Both the position numbers and the translations under genes were made by a program. Under the pieces are notes generated by a model. That model saw nothing but the letters and a program-made list of their open reading frames with translations, did not search any database and was not told where the DNA came from. Of a stretch of DNA of 23,956 nt, positions 16,043-23,956 are shown in pieces. The stretch is from JARRRL01 sp037380725 (GTDB taxonomy: Bacteria > Pseudomonadota > Gammaproteobacteria > Pseudomonadales > JANQJO01). Positions within the stretch are counted from its first letter, which is position 1; every line of letters begins with the position of its first letter. Where the stretch lies: NCBI GenBank assembly GCA_037380725.1, contig JARRRL010000006.1, forward strand, positions 1-23,956. Reading direction: 5' to 3'.

Positions 16043-16327
16043 TTGTAAGCCTCCAAAAATCGCTCATTACATTCGTATTGCCAACACTTTCACGATAACG
16101 GCAGCGGCACAGCGATCAACTTTCGTCTGCCCCCTACCCTCAAATTCAGCGCCTGGAAATCGTCTGCGCCACCAACAATCGGGTCCACTCCCGCTATCCA
16201 CTGCAAACACAGAACAGGCCCAGGTCGCGAAGGATACAGGAGTTTATGTCATAAGGCCAAAATGCAAAAGCTCAAGCAAGACAGGAGGCCATAGCAGCAA
16301 CTATCTACTTTCAATTCAATGCGACTG

Positions 16328-16660
16328 TCACATCGGCATGTTCTTCGGCAGCATATACTGAATAGCATTGATAAATTCACTTTGAGTGCAATCTGAACAA
16401 CCACCTTGAGGCGGCATGGCGTTTAATCCCTCAACCACACTAGCCAGCAGCGCATCCATCCCTTTATTGGTGACACGTTGCACCCACTCTTGATCACCCT
16501 TGACGGGCGCACCCGCCAGTCCAGATTGATGACACAGTTTACAGAAGCTTTCGTACACTTCTTGACCCGTCCTTTCTTGGGCCCAACAAGAAGTCGTAAC
16601 AGAAACACCCATGACAAGCGCAACAGCAGTGAAGCGAATACGCGAATTACGTGTTCTCAT
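16328..16660 (-). CDS. Cytochrome c5 family protein
   Basis: A small single-haem periplasmic c-type cytochrome of 110 residues. The signal peptide ends at CWA/QE (about residue 27). The haem site is CKLCH (40-44) and the likely axial Met is Met82 in NAMPP. The GGCSDC pair (Cys88, Cys91) forms the disulfide characteristic of the c5 subgroup. ATG 16660 has AGGGGA at 6 nt. It lies 285 nt upstream of cytochrome c4 on the same strand; that spacer shows no gene. It probably shares the respiratory electron-carrier role with c4. Confidence 0.92.
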   Translation of the reverse strand: MRTRNSRIRFTAVALVMGVSVTTSCWAQERTGQEVYESFCKLCHQSGLAGAPVKGDQEWVQRVTNKGMDALLASVVEGLNAMPPQGGCSDCTQSEFINAIQYMLPKNMPM

Positions 16661-16719
16661 GAACAGTCCCCTAATTCAACACCAAAGCATCAGTCCCGAC
16701 CACGAATTTGATACCAACC

Positions 16720-16740
16720 TGAGGCAAAACGAGCGCCTCA
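16720..16740. other. Inverted repeat upstream of cytochrome c5 and engB
   Basis: TGAGGC (16720-16725) and GCCTCA (16735-16740) are perfect inverted copies with a 9-nt centre, between the divergent genes. Function is not evident. Confidence 0.45.
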
Positions 16741-16750
16741 CCATCAAGAC

Positions 16751-16759
16751 TGGTACAAT
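16751..16759 (+). promoter_or_regulatory. Extended -10 element, possible engB promoter
   Basis: TGGTACAAT fits TGn-TACAAT. No good -35 is present, as is common for extended -10 promoters. It would give a leader of about 200 nt before engB. Confidence 0.35.
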
Positions 16760-16968
16760 CCCGTACTTCCGAAACCAACACACCTCTACTCGCTACACCA
16801 TCCATTGTGAGCGATTAGCGCGAAGGTTATACACGATGGCTAGACTTGGCCTCAACAACCACATCGTGGAAATGAGTCCCTGCCTACCCTCGCAGTATAT
16901 GCTTTCTCAACACACAGTAAAGGCAAGTGGCCCTTAATCAAGGGACCCATGCCGGGATAACCGGGAAC

Positions 16969-17721
16969 ATGATGTCATACCCTCTCTTCGATTCAAACGT
17001 AGAAAAAAGGTTCCGGCACGCACAGTTTATAACCAGCGCAACCTGCTTAGCGCAATGTCCAGCCAGCGCATCCGCTGAAATCGCCTTTGTGGGACGTTCT
17101 AATGTTGGAAAATCAAGCGTTATCAATGCGCTGTGCCATCAAAAGCGACTCGCCAAAACCAGCAAAACACCCGGTCGAACTCAATTGATCAATTTCTTTC
17201 AAGCTGGCGACAATTTTTTCCTGATTGATTTACCCGGATACGGATATGCCAGCGTATCGCGTGAGAAACAACACCTTTGGCAAAAAGAAATCACGCGCTT
17301 CTTGACCGAACGGCAAAGTCTGAGCGCTTTGGTGTTGATTATCGACATCCGCCACCTGCTCAAAGACTCCGACAAAGTACTGCTTTACATGGCTGACAGT
17401 TTGGCGCTTCCTGTACACATTTTGCTGAACAAAGCAGACAAATTATCACGCAATCAGGCTAATCAGACTTTATTCAAACTGCGCCAAACGATCACAGCAG
17501 AACAACACAAGCTCATCACTCCCGAAAGGGATGATGAACCTTCCCCTTTTACCCTGCAAACCTTTTCAGCCACAACTCGACAAGGTCTGGATACGTTTTA
17601 TCAGCACGTGGCAAGCCACTGGCTTCCCGCCGAAGACCCGCAATCCGAAGCCACTGCGACTCACAACACACCCCTCATCAGCGGATCGGTAAACAGTGAT
17701 GCCAAAAATTGCACTAAATAA
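16969..17721 (+). CDS. engB: EngB/YsxC ribosome biogenesis GTPase
   Basis: It is an essential TRAFAC-class GTPase needed for assembly of the 50S subunit. G motifs: G1 GRSNVGKSS, G2 TSKTPGRTQLINFF, G3 DLPGYGYA, G4 NKADKL and G5 FSATTRQG. ATG 16969 (or ATG 16972) is chosen, with CGGGA just upstream; the open frame reaches back to a GTG at 16927 but the extra codons have no family match. It has a short insertion before G5 (LITPERDDEPSPFTL) and a non-conserved C-terminal tail, making it about 40 residues longer than E. coli YihA. It is convergent with polA, its usual neighbour. Confidence 0.94.
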   Translation: MMSYPLFDSNVEKRFRHAQFITSATCLAQCPASASAEIAFVGRSNVGKSSVINALCHQKRLAKTSKTPGRTQLINFFQAGDNFFLIDLPGYGYASVSREKQHLWQKEITRFLTERQSLSALVLIIDIRHLLKDSDKVLLYMADSLALPVHILLNKADKLSRNQANQTLFKLRQTITAEQHKLITPERDDEPSPFTLQTFSATTRQGLDTFYQHVASHWLPAEDPQSEATATHNTPLISGSVNSDAKNCTK

Positions 17722-17744
17722 AGCGACTTCCACGGTGATAAAAG

Positions 17745-17758
17745 CGCAAAATTTTGCG
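17745..17758. terminator. Perfect 14-bp palindrome in the convergent engB/polA gap
   Basis: CGCAAAATTTTGCG lies in the 41-nt gap between the two stop codons. It could fold on both strands and may serve as a bidirectional terminator. The stem is short, no loop bases remain unpaired in the strict palindrome and no T-run follows, so the call is tentative. Confidence 0.35.
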
Positions 17759-17762
17759 GCCA

Positions 17763-20543
17763 TCAATGTGCTTCTGCCCAATGCCGACCATGACCCGCAT
17801 CAACCAATAACGGCACCGTGAGTGACATCACGTTTGACATGCGCTCGGGCACAACCGCCAACACCGTATCCAGCTCAGCAATCGGCACTTCCAGCACCAA
17901 CTCATCGTGCACTTGAAGGATCATGCGTGAACCCATTTTTTCCTGCTGTAACCACGCTTGCACATCAATCATGGCCAATTTGATGATGTCGGCCGCTGTC
18001 CCTTGCATGGGCGCGTTAATGGCCGCGCGTTCGGCGGCTTGTTGCAACATTTTATTTTTGGCATTGATATCCGCCAAATACAAACGACGCCCCGACAAGG
18101 TTCGCACAAACCCATGTTCATGAGCATCAGAACGCGCGGAATCCATATAACGCTTAACCCCCGGATACCGCGCAAAATACGTATCAATGTAATCCTGCGC
18201 AACCGAACGACCGATGCCCAGTTGGCGCGCCAAACCATATGCAGACATGCCGTAAATCAAACCAAAATTGATCGCTTTGGCATCACGTCGCTGATCGTCC
18301 GTCACCGCCGCAGGCGTGACGCCAAACACCTCAGCGGCCGTGGCGCGATGAATGTCCTCACCGCGCGTAAAAGCGTCCAACAAACCCGCATCTTCGGATA
18401 AATGCGCCATGATGCGCAGTTCAATTTGAGAATAATCACAGGCCACCAGCACGTGATTCTCGGGTGCAATAAACGCACTGCGAATTTGACGTCCAGCTTC
18501 TGTGCGAATTGGAATATTCTGCAAATTCGGATCGGACGATGACAAGCGGCCCGTCGCCGTCACCGCCTGATGGTACGACGTGTGAACCCGCCCCGTCGTG
18601 GGATTAATTAAAACCGGCAATTTATCGGTATAAGTGGATTTTAATTTTGCTAGACTGCGGTACTCTAATATTTGCTTCGGTAAGGGGTAATCCAGCGCCA
18701 ACTCTTGTAAAACGGGTTCGGCCGTTGACGGTGCACCTTTCGGTGTTTTCTTAATCACAGGGAGTTTCAACTTTTCAAACAACACTTCGCCCAATTGCTT
18801 CGTGGAATCAATATTAAACTCTTCTCCTGCTATATCATGAATTTGCGCACGCAGCACGTTCAGCCGGTCAAACAGCACGCCGCTTTGCGCCCGCAAGGCC
18901 TCCGCATCCAATAAAGCGCCAGCACGCTCCATCGTGGACAACACCCGCACCAGGGGCATTTCAATGCACTCAAAGACCGCATTCAGCTCCGCTTCACGGC
19001 TCAGTTTCGGGCGTAACACATCGTGCAGCCGGAATGTAATGTCTGCGTCTTCGGCCGCGTAGTACGCGGCTTGATCAAGCGGCACATAATCAAAAGTGAT
19101 TTGCTTCGCACCTTTGCCCGCAATGTCTTCAAATTTCACAGTTTTTATATCGAGATACTTTGCGGCCAACGAATCCATATCGTGTCGCGTTCCGGTGGAC
19201 TGCCACACATACGATTCCAGCATCGTATCCGCTCGGACCCCGGCTAAATCAATGTCATAACGCGCCAAGATACTCATATCAAATTTAATATTTTGTCCAA
19301 TTTTGCCTCGCTCTGGGTTTTCTAAAATTGGTCGCAGGCGCGCCAACGTTTCCACTAAATCCAGTTGTGGTATTTCCGCTGCCCCTTTGTGAGCCAGTGG
19401 AATATAGCAAGCTTGCCCCGTCGCAACCGCGAACGACAAACCCACTAAATCCACCGACATGTAATCCAAACCCGTGGTTTCCGTATCCATCGCAAACGCG
19501 TCAACGCCATTTAATCGCGTTATCCACGCATCCAATTGGCGTGCCGTCGTCACCACTTCATAATCCACCTCCGGGGTTTCGCTCGACGGGACAGCGCCTT
19601 GATCCAACTCGTCGCGCCAAGCCCGAAACGCCAATTTGTCATAGTACTGGCGCAGCAATTCCACATCCGGTTCACGCAACCGTAACGCATCCAGATTCTG
19701 TGAAAGCGTCTCAAATCCCATCGTATTCGTCAGGTTCACCGCGCAATCAATGGTGACCAAATGACGCGACAATTTCAGTTGATCCGCGTGCTCAGCAATT
19801 TTTTTGGGTAGCCCTTTTCCGCCTCGAATCCCTAAACCCACTACTGCTTCCGGTTCGGATAACACGTGATCCAAGTTACGATAATAGTCCAGTAACGCAC
19901 GCGCGGTTTTCTCACCCACGCCCGGCAGTCCCGGTACGTTATCCGATTTATCCCCTAATAATGCCAAATAATCGATGATTTTATTCGGTGGCACGCCATA
20001 TTTTTCCATGACGCCCGCCGCGTCCAATCGCTCGTCTTTCATGGTATTGATCAAAGCAATCCGTTCATTGACCAATTGCGCCATGTCTTTATCACCCGTC
20101 GAGATCAAGACGTCTTCATCGTCTTGCGTCACGCGTTGCGCTAAGGTGCCGATGACATCATCCGCTTCAACACCGGGCTGAACCACAATGGGAATCCCCA
20201 TGGCGCGCACCAGTTCATGCAATGGCTCAATTTGAGCGGCTAATTCTTCTGGCATGGGTGGACGATGCGCTTTATAAGCGGCGTACAAATCATGCCGAAA
20301 TGTTTTTCCTTTCGCATCAAACACCACCACCATATAGACTGGTCTATAAGATTCGATTAATTTCCGCAACATGCTCACCACACCTTTAATGGCGCCAGTT
20401 GGTTGTCCATCCGGCGTGGACAAGGGCGGTAACGCATGGAATGCACGGAATAAATACGACGATCCATCCACTAATATCACCGGTGATTTTGATGCATCAC
20501 CGGTACGATTTTTCGTCATTTCACTGCCCACATCATTCACCAT
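17763..20543 (-). CDS. polA: DNA polymerase I
   Basis: It fills gaps and removes RNA primers in replication and repair. All three domains are present in 926 residues. The 5'-nuclease (about 20-290) shows ILVDGSSYLFRAFHALPP, VEADDVIGTLA and ISTGDKDMAQLV. The 3'-5' exonuclease (about 325-515) keeps AMDTETTGLD, GQNIKFDMSIL and YAAEDADITFRLH, so proofreading should be active. The polymerase domain has motif A DYSQIELRI, motif B RRDAKAINFGLIYGMSAYGL and motif C QVHDELVLEV, ending GHGRHWAEAH. ATG 20543 is chosen for its AGAGGGTGG site; GTG 20552 and ATG 20519 are alternatives. It is divergent from thrB. Confidence 0.97.
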   Translation of the reverse strand: MVNDVGSEMTKNRTGDASKSPVILVDGSSYLFRAFHALPPLSTPDGQPTGAIKGVVSMLRKLIESYRPVYMVVVFDAKGKTFRHDLYAAYKAHRPPMPEELAAQIEPLHELVRAMGIPIVVQPGVEADDVIGTLAQRVTQDDEDVLISTGDKDMAQLVNERIALINTMKDERLDAAGVMEKYGVPPNKIIDYLALLGDKSDNVPGLPGVGEKTARALLDYYRNLDHVLSEPEAVVGLGIRGGKGLPKKIAEHADQLKLSRHLVTIDCAVNLTNTMGFETLSQNLDALRLREPDVELLRQYYDKLAFRAWRDELDQGAVPSSETPEVDYEVVTTARQLDAWITRLNGVDAFAMDTETTGLDYMSVDLVGLSFAVATGQACYIPLAHKGAAEIPQLDLVETLARLRPILENPERGKIGQNIKFDMSILARYDIDLAGVRADTMLESYVWQSTGTRHDMDSLAAKYLDIKTVKFEDIAGKGAKQITFDYVPLDQAAYYAAEDADITFRLHDVLRPKLSREAELNAVFECIEMPLVRVLSTMERAGALLDAEALRAQSGVLFDRLNVLRAQIHDIAGEEFNIDSTKQLGEVLFEKLKLPVIKKTPKGAPSTAEPVLQELALDYPLPKQILEYRSLAKLKSTYTDKLPVLINPTTGRVHTSYHQAVTATGRLSSSDPNLQNIPIRTEAGRQIRSAFIAPENHVLVACDYSQIELRIMAHLSEDAGLLDAFTRGEDIHRATAAEVFGVTPAAVTDDQRRDAKAINFGLIYGMSAYGLARQLGIGRSVAQDYIDTYFARYPGVKRYMDSARSDAHEHGFVRTLSGRRLYLADINAKNKMLQQAAERAAINAPMQGTAADIIKLAMIDVQAWLQQEKMGSRMILQVHDELVLEVPIAELDTVLAVVPERMSNVMSLTVPLLVDAGHGRHWAEAH

Positions 20544-20574
20544 ACACGCCACCCTCTCGCCGTTACATCTTGCA

Positions 20575-20580
20575 TTTATA
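20575..20580 (-). promoter_or_regulatory. Possible polA -10 box
   Basis: TATAAA on the minus strand lies about 32 nt before ATG 20543. No convincing -35 is at the right distance; a TTGACT further upstream is too far. Confidence 0.3.
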
Positions 20581-20641
20581 TAAAAACCGTATTCTGCTAA
20601 ATGGTATCCTAGTCAACCGCATCCTTGCGCTTAGTCTAACG

Positions 20642-20670
20642 TAGATACCGATCTCAGATATCGATATAAT
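20642..20670 (+). promoter_or_regulatory. Candidate thrB promoter
   Basis: TAGATA (20642-20647) and a consensus TATAAT (20665-20670) are 17 nt apart. The -10 overlaps the palindrome ATATCGATAT. The predicted leader is about 74 nt. Confidence 0.55.
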
Positions 20671-20750
20671 TCATTCAAACGTTTAACTGCGCCGCGTTAT
20701 CAGGATGCGTTGCACAACAACCCCATCATAACAAACCCGTTAGGTAAAAT

Positions 20751-21686
20751 ATGGCAACGTATACCGAACTCGATGAGCGCAGCATCCAAGCGTGCTTAGA
20801 TCTCACCGCCCTGGGAACACTCAAGTCATTCCGCAAACCCAATCATGGCATCGAGAATACGAACTATCTATTAGAAGTTGAAGACAATAACGGTAAACCC
20901 GTTTCTTGTGTCCTGACCATTTACGAAGGTTTGTCCAAACACCAAATACGTATTTACACGGCTTGCTTAAAACAATGGGGCCGCATCCTGCCTGTGCCCC
21001 TCCCGCTGCAAGACGAACCCAAATCCGTTCCCAATTTCCCAGAAAAAGACTTTGTGATTGCTTCCAAATTAGAAGGCGAACATTTACTGCAACCCAGTGT
21101 GGACCAATGCGCGCAAATGGGACACTTTCTAGCTCACTTTCACTGCACCGCTCTCAATACGCCACTCACATTAACGAACCCCCGAGGCATACCCTGGGCG
21201 CTGGCATACGAACCCAGCGCACTCTTGTGTACCGCGCCAGACAGAGCGCTGTTTAAACAATGCCAGCACGCTATTCAACACTTACCCAAACAACTGGAAA
21301 TCTGTCCACAAGGCTGGATACACGCTGATTTGTTTCCAGACAACGCCTTATTTATCCACGATAAACTGTGCGGCGTTATTGATTTTAATAACGCGTGTAC
21401 CGACAACTTTTTGCTGGATCTGTGTATCACACTGAATGCGTGGAGTTCACTGGGCATCGATGCATCCTGTGATGCGCGCTTCAGCGCTATGCTCAACGCC
21501 TACACCGCCGTACGCCCACTGACCGAAGTAGAGCAACAGCACCTACACGCCACACTACTCGCCGCCGCGATACGCTTCTGGGCTTCCCGTATCGATTTCG
21601 TGCTGGAAACCGGCGGGAAACCCGGAAAAGAACCGGAGGAATACCGCCGAATAGCGGAGTCACACCTCAGCCAGATCAGGAGTTAA
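20751..21686 (+). CDS. thrB: Homoserine kinase, APH-fold type (ThrB)
   Basis: It phosphorylates homoserine in threonine biosynthesis. The 311-residue protein belongs to the aminoglycoside phosphotransferase-like fold used by Pseudomonas ThrB, not the GHMP fold of E. coli. Motifs: GIENTNYLLEV (33-43, nucleotide loop), the Brenner motif HADLFPDNALF (191-201, catalytic Asp193 and Asn198) and VIDFNNACTDNFLLDL (metal-binding Asp211). The end SRIDFVLETGGKPGKEPEEYR is typical. ATG 20751 has TTAGGT 5 nt upstream. It sits next to polA as in P. aeruginosa. A DUF2782 gene that I recall between polA and thrB there is absent. Confidence 0.93.
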   Translation: MATYTELDERSIQACLDLTALGTLKSFRKPNHGIENTNYLLEVEDNNGKPVSCVLTIYEGLSKHQIRIYTACLKQWGRILPVPLPLQDEPKSVPNFPEKDFVIASKLEGEHLLQPSVDQCAQMGHFLAHFHCTALNTPLTLTNPRGIPWALAYEPSALLCTAPDRALFKQCQHAIQHLPKQLEICPQGWIHADLFPDNALFIHDKLCGVIDFNNACTDNFLLDLCITLNAWSSLGIDASCDARFSAMLNAYTAVRPLTEVEQQHLHATLLAAAIRFWASRIDFVLETGGKPGKEPEEYRRIAESHLSQIRS

Positions 21687-21697
21687 CATAAGAAATA

Positions 21698-22708
21698 TTA
21701 GAAAGAAACAGCCACATTCACTACGACACCCAAAGCACTTTCATTCGTACCGCCTTCTTGGGTGCCGTAATCTTCATCAAAAAAGAACTCCGCTCCCAAA
21801 TCAACAATATCATCTAACATCGTTCGATACCCGATTGACAGTCGGGTCTCAGGCAATAATAAAAACCTCGCATCATCCGTTCGCTGGATCGCGCCCACAA
21901 TACTGGCTTCCCCGGCGGCCGAAAACACCGCTTCCAGGTGCAAGGCGCTGGGTTCAAAAGACTGATTATTAAACTGCGTATCATCTAAAGCCCTGAGGTA
22001 TTCGCCATACAACGCAATACCACCCACATCAACACTACCGTAAACGCTCAGCGCACTGACTAAATCCGGCACACTCGCTCCCACACTTTCGCTGATCCCA
22101 TCCGAATCCGCCAGGTTATTCATAAAATCCACACCCCATGATAAGGTGCCGGCATCACCAGCAACACGCACACCAAAACTGTTGGCCGTATCTCCTGTCT
22201 CACTGGCTTCAGAAACATCACCATTGAACACATAACCCGTAACCTTCACCGTGCCCGCGTTATAATCAGCTAACAATGCCGTTTCGATACTTTCACCCAA
22301 CTCTAAAGTAAAGGGATCGTTCACTAATGCCGTTTCATAACGGCCAAAAGGAATGTACACCTGCCCTGCGGAGACGGTGAACACATCACTGAGGGCTAAA
22401 TGTAAAACCGCAATATCAACACCAAAATCCGTTTCATCTTCTTCATACAGAAAACCCACTTCCGCCATCAATCGTTCAGATAAGGTAACGCCGATACCTA
22501 GCTCAAGCGCCGCAACGGTCACATCTTCATAATCAAAATCAGAAGTGTATCCATCATACGCAATTGCTTCAATTTCCAACGTTCCCCCAAACTCAAGGTG
22601 CTGAGGCCACACAGTTTCAGCTTGCCCGGATGCAGACGCCACACCCAAAGCCAAGGCAGCGAACGCCACAAGCGCCTGATTGGTTTTCTGATTTTTAGAT
22701 TTACGCAT
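21698..22708 (-). CDS. Outer-membrane beta-barrel, LbtU-type porin family
   Basis: The 336-residue protein has a signal peptide (basic start, ALVAFAALALGVASASGQA) and then alternating beta-strand patterns. It ends VVVNVAVSF with the terminal Phe recognised by BAM. The central PFGRYETALVNDPFTLELGE segment is characteristic of the family named after Legionella LbtU, a siderophore receptor-like porin. It is rich in acidic residues, as outer-membrane loops often are. ATG 22708 has AAAGGAG at 9 nt. It lies 180 nt downstream of the znuA-like gene on the same strand, and ends 11 nt from the thrB end. Metal or siderophore uptake fits the context but is not proven. Confidence 0.82.
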   Translation of the reverse strand: MRKSKNQKTNQALVAFAALALGVASASGQAETVWPQHLEFGGTLEIEAIAYDGYTSDFDYEDVTVAALELGIGVTLSERLMAEVGFLYEEDETDFGVDIAVLHLALSDVFTVSAGQVYIPFGRYETALVNDPFTLELGESIETALLADYNAGTVKVTGYVFNGDVSEASETGDTANSFGVRVAGDAGTLSWGVDFMNNLADSDGISESVGASVPDLVSALSVYGSVDVGGIALYGEYLRALDDTQFNNQSFEPSALHLEAVFSAAGEASIVGAIQRTDDARFLLLPETRLSIGYRTMLDDIVDLGAEFFFDEDYGTQEGGTNESALGVVVNVAVSF

Positions 22709-22740
22709 CGCTCAATGCTCCTTTTATCTTCACGTATGTC

Positions 22741-22753
22741 GTTCTTATAGAAC
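22741..22753. promoter_or_regulatory. 13-bp palindrome upstream of the porin gene
   Basis: GTTCT-TAT-AGAAC has perfect 5-bp arms and lies 33 nt before ATG 22708. The position suits an operator for metal control next to a znuA-like gene, but it does not clearly match the Zur or Fur consensus. Confidence 0.35.
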
Positions 22754-22888
22754 TTTTACAACTTCGCACCGTTCTTTAGGTCTGACTGTTCACACACACC
22801 ACATATAACGCGTGAATATTGCATAAAATCCGCGCCAAGTGTACTGAATACTCTCGTTTTTTTCATCAACGAAACCATAGCCTTTCCA

Positions 22889-23956
22889 TCATTCATTCTC
22901 ATCCGACAGACACCCATAAAGATCAGTTAAAACGCCGTTTAAAAAAGACGTATAGCTTGTGATGATTGGTTTTTGCCATGCCGTATGCCCCATTGGGTCA
23001 ATGACCTGCATACGAGTCGGCACCGAAAATAAAGTAGGCGGTATTGCGATTTTTTCACCCGGCAGCACCACAACACAGCGTGTCTCATGCCGTTGCGCCT
23101 GCTCCCGTACGCGCATCATGTCTCGTAGACCAATCGCAACATCATGGTGTGTGGTCAAAGCGCCAATGGGCTCAAGGTCAAAGGCTCGCGCTAATCCATC
23201 GAACGCCGCGTGCGATTGCAGAAACGAACGATTTGTGAGTGTTTTAAACCGGTGCCGCCACCTGGATTCAAGCGCCATCGTGTCATGCACAAAGCGAGCG
23301 TGTGCGTCCACAATATCGGCGCGCTCAGTCGAAACACGCGGATACCTCAGTAACCATTCATCCAATAACTGCTGCGCCCATTGCCGCACATCAGCGGGTA
23401 TCAACCACGCATGGCTGTGCTCAGACTCCGTCCAATCCGAGCTCTTATTGTGCACGCGCTGCGGCGCTGAATTATCGGTCGACTGGTTTTCTGAAAGCGA
23501 TTCCACGTTCAAACGTGTAACGATCATCGCTGGGTTAACATCTTGCAAACGCTTGATCACCGGAATCAATTGCGGTTCACTATCAGGACCAAGCCAAATC
23601 AACCAATCCACCTTGGTCCAACGGCTCACGGTTTCCGGCGTAACATTCGGCGCATGATAGTTCACCTGTTCCGACATAGTCGAAACCGAATCCAAGTCCA
23701 CGCCAAACAATTCTCGGACCAACAAACCAAGTGGAGCCACACTGGTCAGAACTCGTACTCGCTCTTGAGTCTGGGTTTTTTCTTGAGCTCGAGTTGTTTT
23801 GTGGGCTTGGGTTGTTTTGTGAGCTTGACTAGTAAGTTGTGACGGTGGCGTTGTAGCCCATGTCGTTGCAGCCTGACCGAGAAATGCGCTCAGCAGCAGT
23901 ACTCCCCACCCCTTCCGCACCAGACACCCCCACTCGAGATTCACGTTCTCAGACAC
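22889..23956 (-). CDS. znuA: ZnuA-like periplasmic metal-binding protein (TroA superfamily)
   Basis: It is the predicted solute receptor of a zinc (or manganese) ABC transporter. The frame is open to the window edge, so the true start may lie outside; GTG 23920, with GGGGG upstream, gives a compact signal peptide (VRKGWGVLLLSAFLGQAATTWA). Family segments are TSVAPLGLLVREL, QVNYHAPNVTPETVSRW (first metal His), EHSHAWLIPADV (second), FLQSHAAFDGLARAFDLEPIG (third) and ITSYTSFLNGVLTDLY at the end. A low-complexity repeated linker follows the signal peptide. The usual His-rich loop is replaced by a Ser/Asn/Asp-rich stretch with a few His. In Pseudomonas znuA diverges from zur-znuCB, which would lie to the right. 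Confidence 0.87.
   Translation of the reverse strand: MSENVNLEWGCLVRKGWGVLLLSAFLGQAATTWATTPPSQLTSQAHKTTQAHKTTRAQEKTQTQERVRVLTSVAPLGLLVRELFGVDLDSVSTMSEQVNYHAPNVTPETVSRWTKVDWLIWLGPDSEPQLIPVIKRLQDVNPAMIVTRLNVESLSENQSTDNSAPQRVHNKSSDWTESEHSHAWLIPADVRQWAQQLLDEWLLRYPRVSTERADIVDAHARFVHDTMALESRWRHRFKTLTNRSFLQSHAAFDGLARAFDLEPIGALTTHHDVAIGLRDMMRVREQAQRHETRCVVVLPGEKIAIPPTLFSVPTRMQVIDPMGHTAWQKPIITSYTSFLNGVLTDLYGCLSDENE
23767..23838. repeat. Degenerate 18-bp tandem repeats in the znuA linker
   Basis: The clearest copies are 23785-23802 and 23803-23820, sharing GTTGTTTTGT. Flanking copies are more diverged. On the minus strand they encode six-residue units such as SQAHKT, TQAHKT, TRAQEK and TQTQER between signal peptide and receptor domain. 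Copy number may vary between strains. Confidence 0.8.

Larger units (their letters stand above)
16661..16968. other. Divergent spacer between cytochrome c5 and engB
   Basis: This 308-nt stretch has no credible gene. It holds a hairpin at 16720-16740, an extended -10-like element at 16751-16759 and a small CCCTT/AAGGG hairpin near 16931-16944 just before engB. Confidence 0.6.

Noticed and set aside
16043..16327. Small gene between cytochromes c4 and c5
   Set aside because: The open frames there have no ribosome binding site or recognisable pattern; treated as spacer.
16837..16935. Short plus-strand ORF (MARLGLNN...) before engB
   Set aside because: It has no good ribosome binding site and no family likeness, and ends just before engB; it was not strong enough to call even as a leader peptide.

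Overview
The window looks like chromosomal DNA of a gammaproteobacterium of moderate G+C. Gene content and order match blocks I remember from Pseudomonas and enterobacteria: yrfG-hslR-pckA, and cytochrome c4 - cytochrome c5 - engB - polA - thrB - znuA. No tRNA, rRNA, insertion sequence, CRISPR array or phage gene was seen. A run of 20 Ns (4223-4242) shows this is a draft assembly.

Left part (1-7640, all minus strand): this is the most distinctive region. Read in the direction of transcription it holds a lipoprotein multicopper oxidase, a class I SAM methyltransferase, two paralogous amino-acid-kinase-fold proteins that match the molybdenum storage protein subunits (MosB-like then MosA-like), and the molybdate ABC transporter modA-modB-modC. 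The spacing is tight and could allow one transcript. Together the mod and mos genes would import molybdate and store it as a polyoxomolybdate cluster in the cytoplasm. modC is broken as written: it has a frameshift and has lost the ABC signature region. The MosB-like gene is interrupted by the N gap. At the left edge, a few dozen codons of a hydrophobic, MFS-like protein run off the window.

Middle part (7641-15020): cysQ (minus) faces away from a plus-strand set yrfG-hslR-pckA across a spacer with tandem repeats and a TATAAT box placed so that the yrfG message may be leaderless. A minus-strand pair follows: a GNAT acetyltransferase and a GNAT-nitrilase fusion. Next is an endonuclease/exonuclease/phosphatase-fold protein.

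Right part (15266-23956): two periplasmic c-type cytochromes (c4 and c5, minus), the GTPase EngB/YsxC (plus) convergent with DNA polymerase I (minus), and ThrB-type homoserine kinase (plus). A predicted outer-membrane beta-barrel of the LbtU type (minus) and a ZnuA-like metal-binding protein (minus) fill the right edge.

Short tandem duplications of 12-18 bp recur in spacers and in protein termini or linkers across the whole window. The best candidates for new biology are the molybdenum storage/uptake cluster with its attached oxidase and methyltransferase, and the altered metal-cluster residues in the MosA-like subunit.
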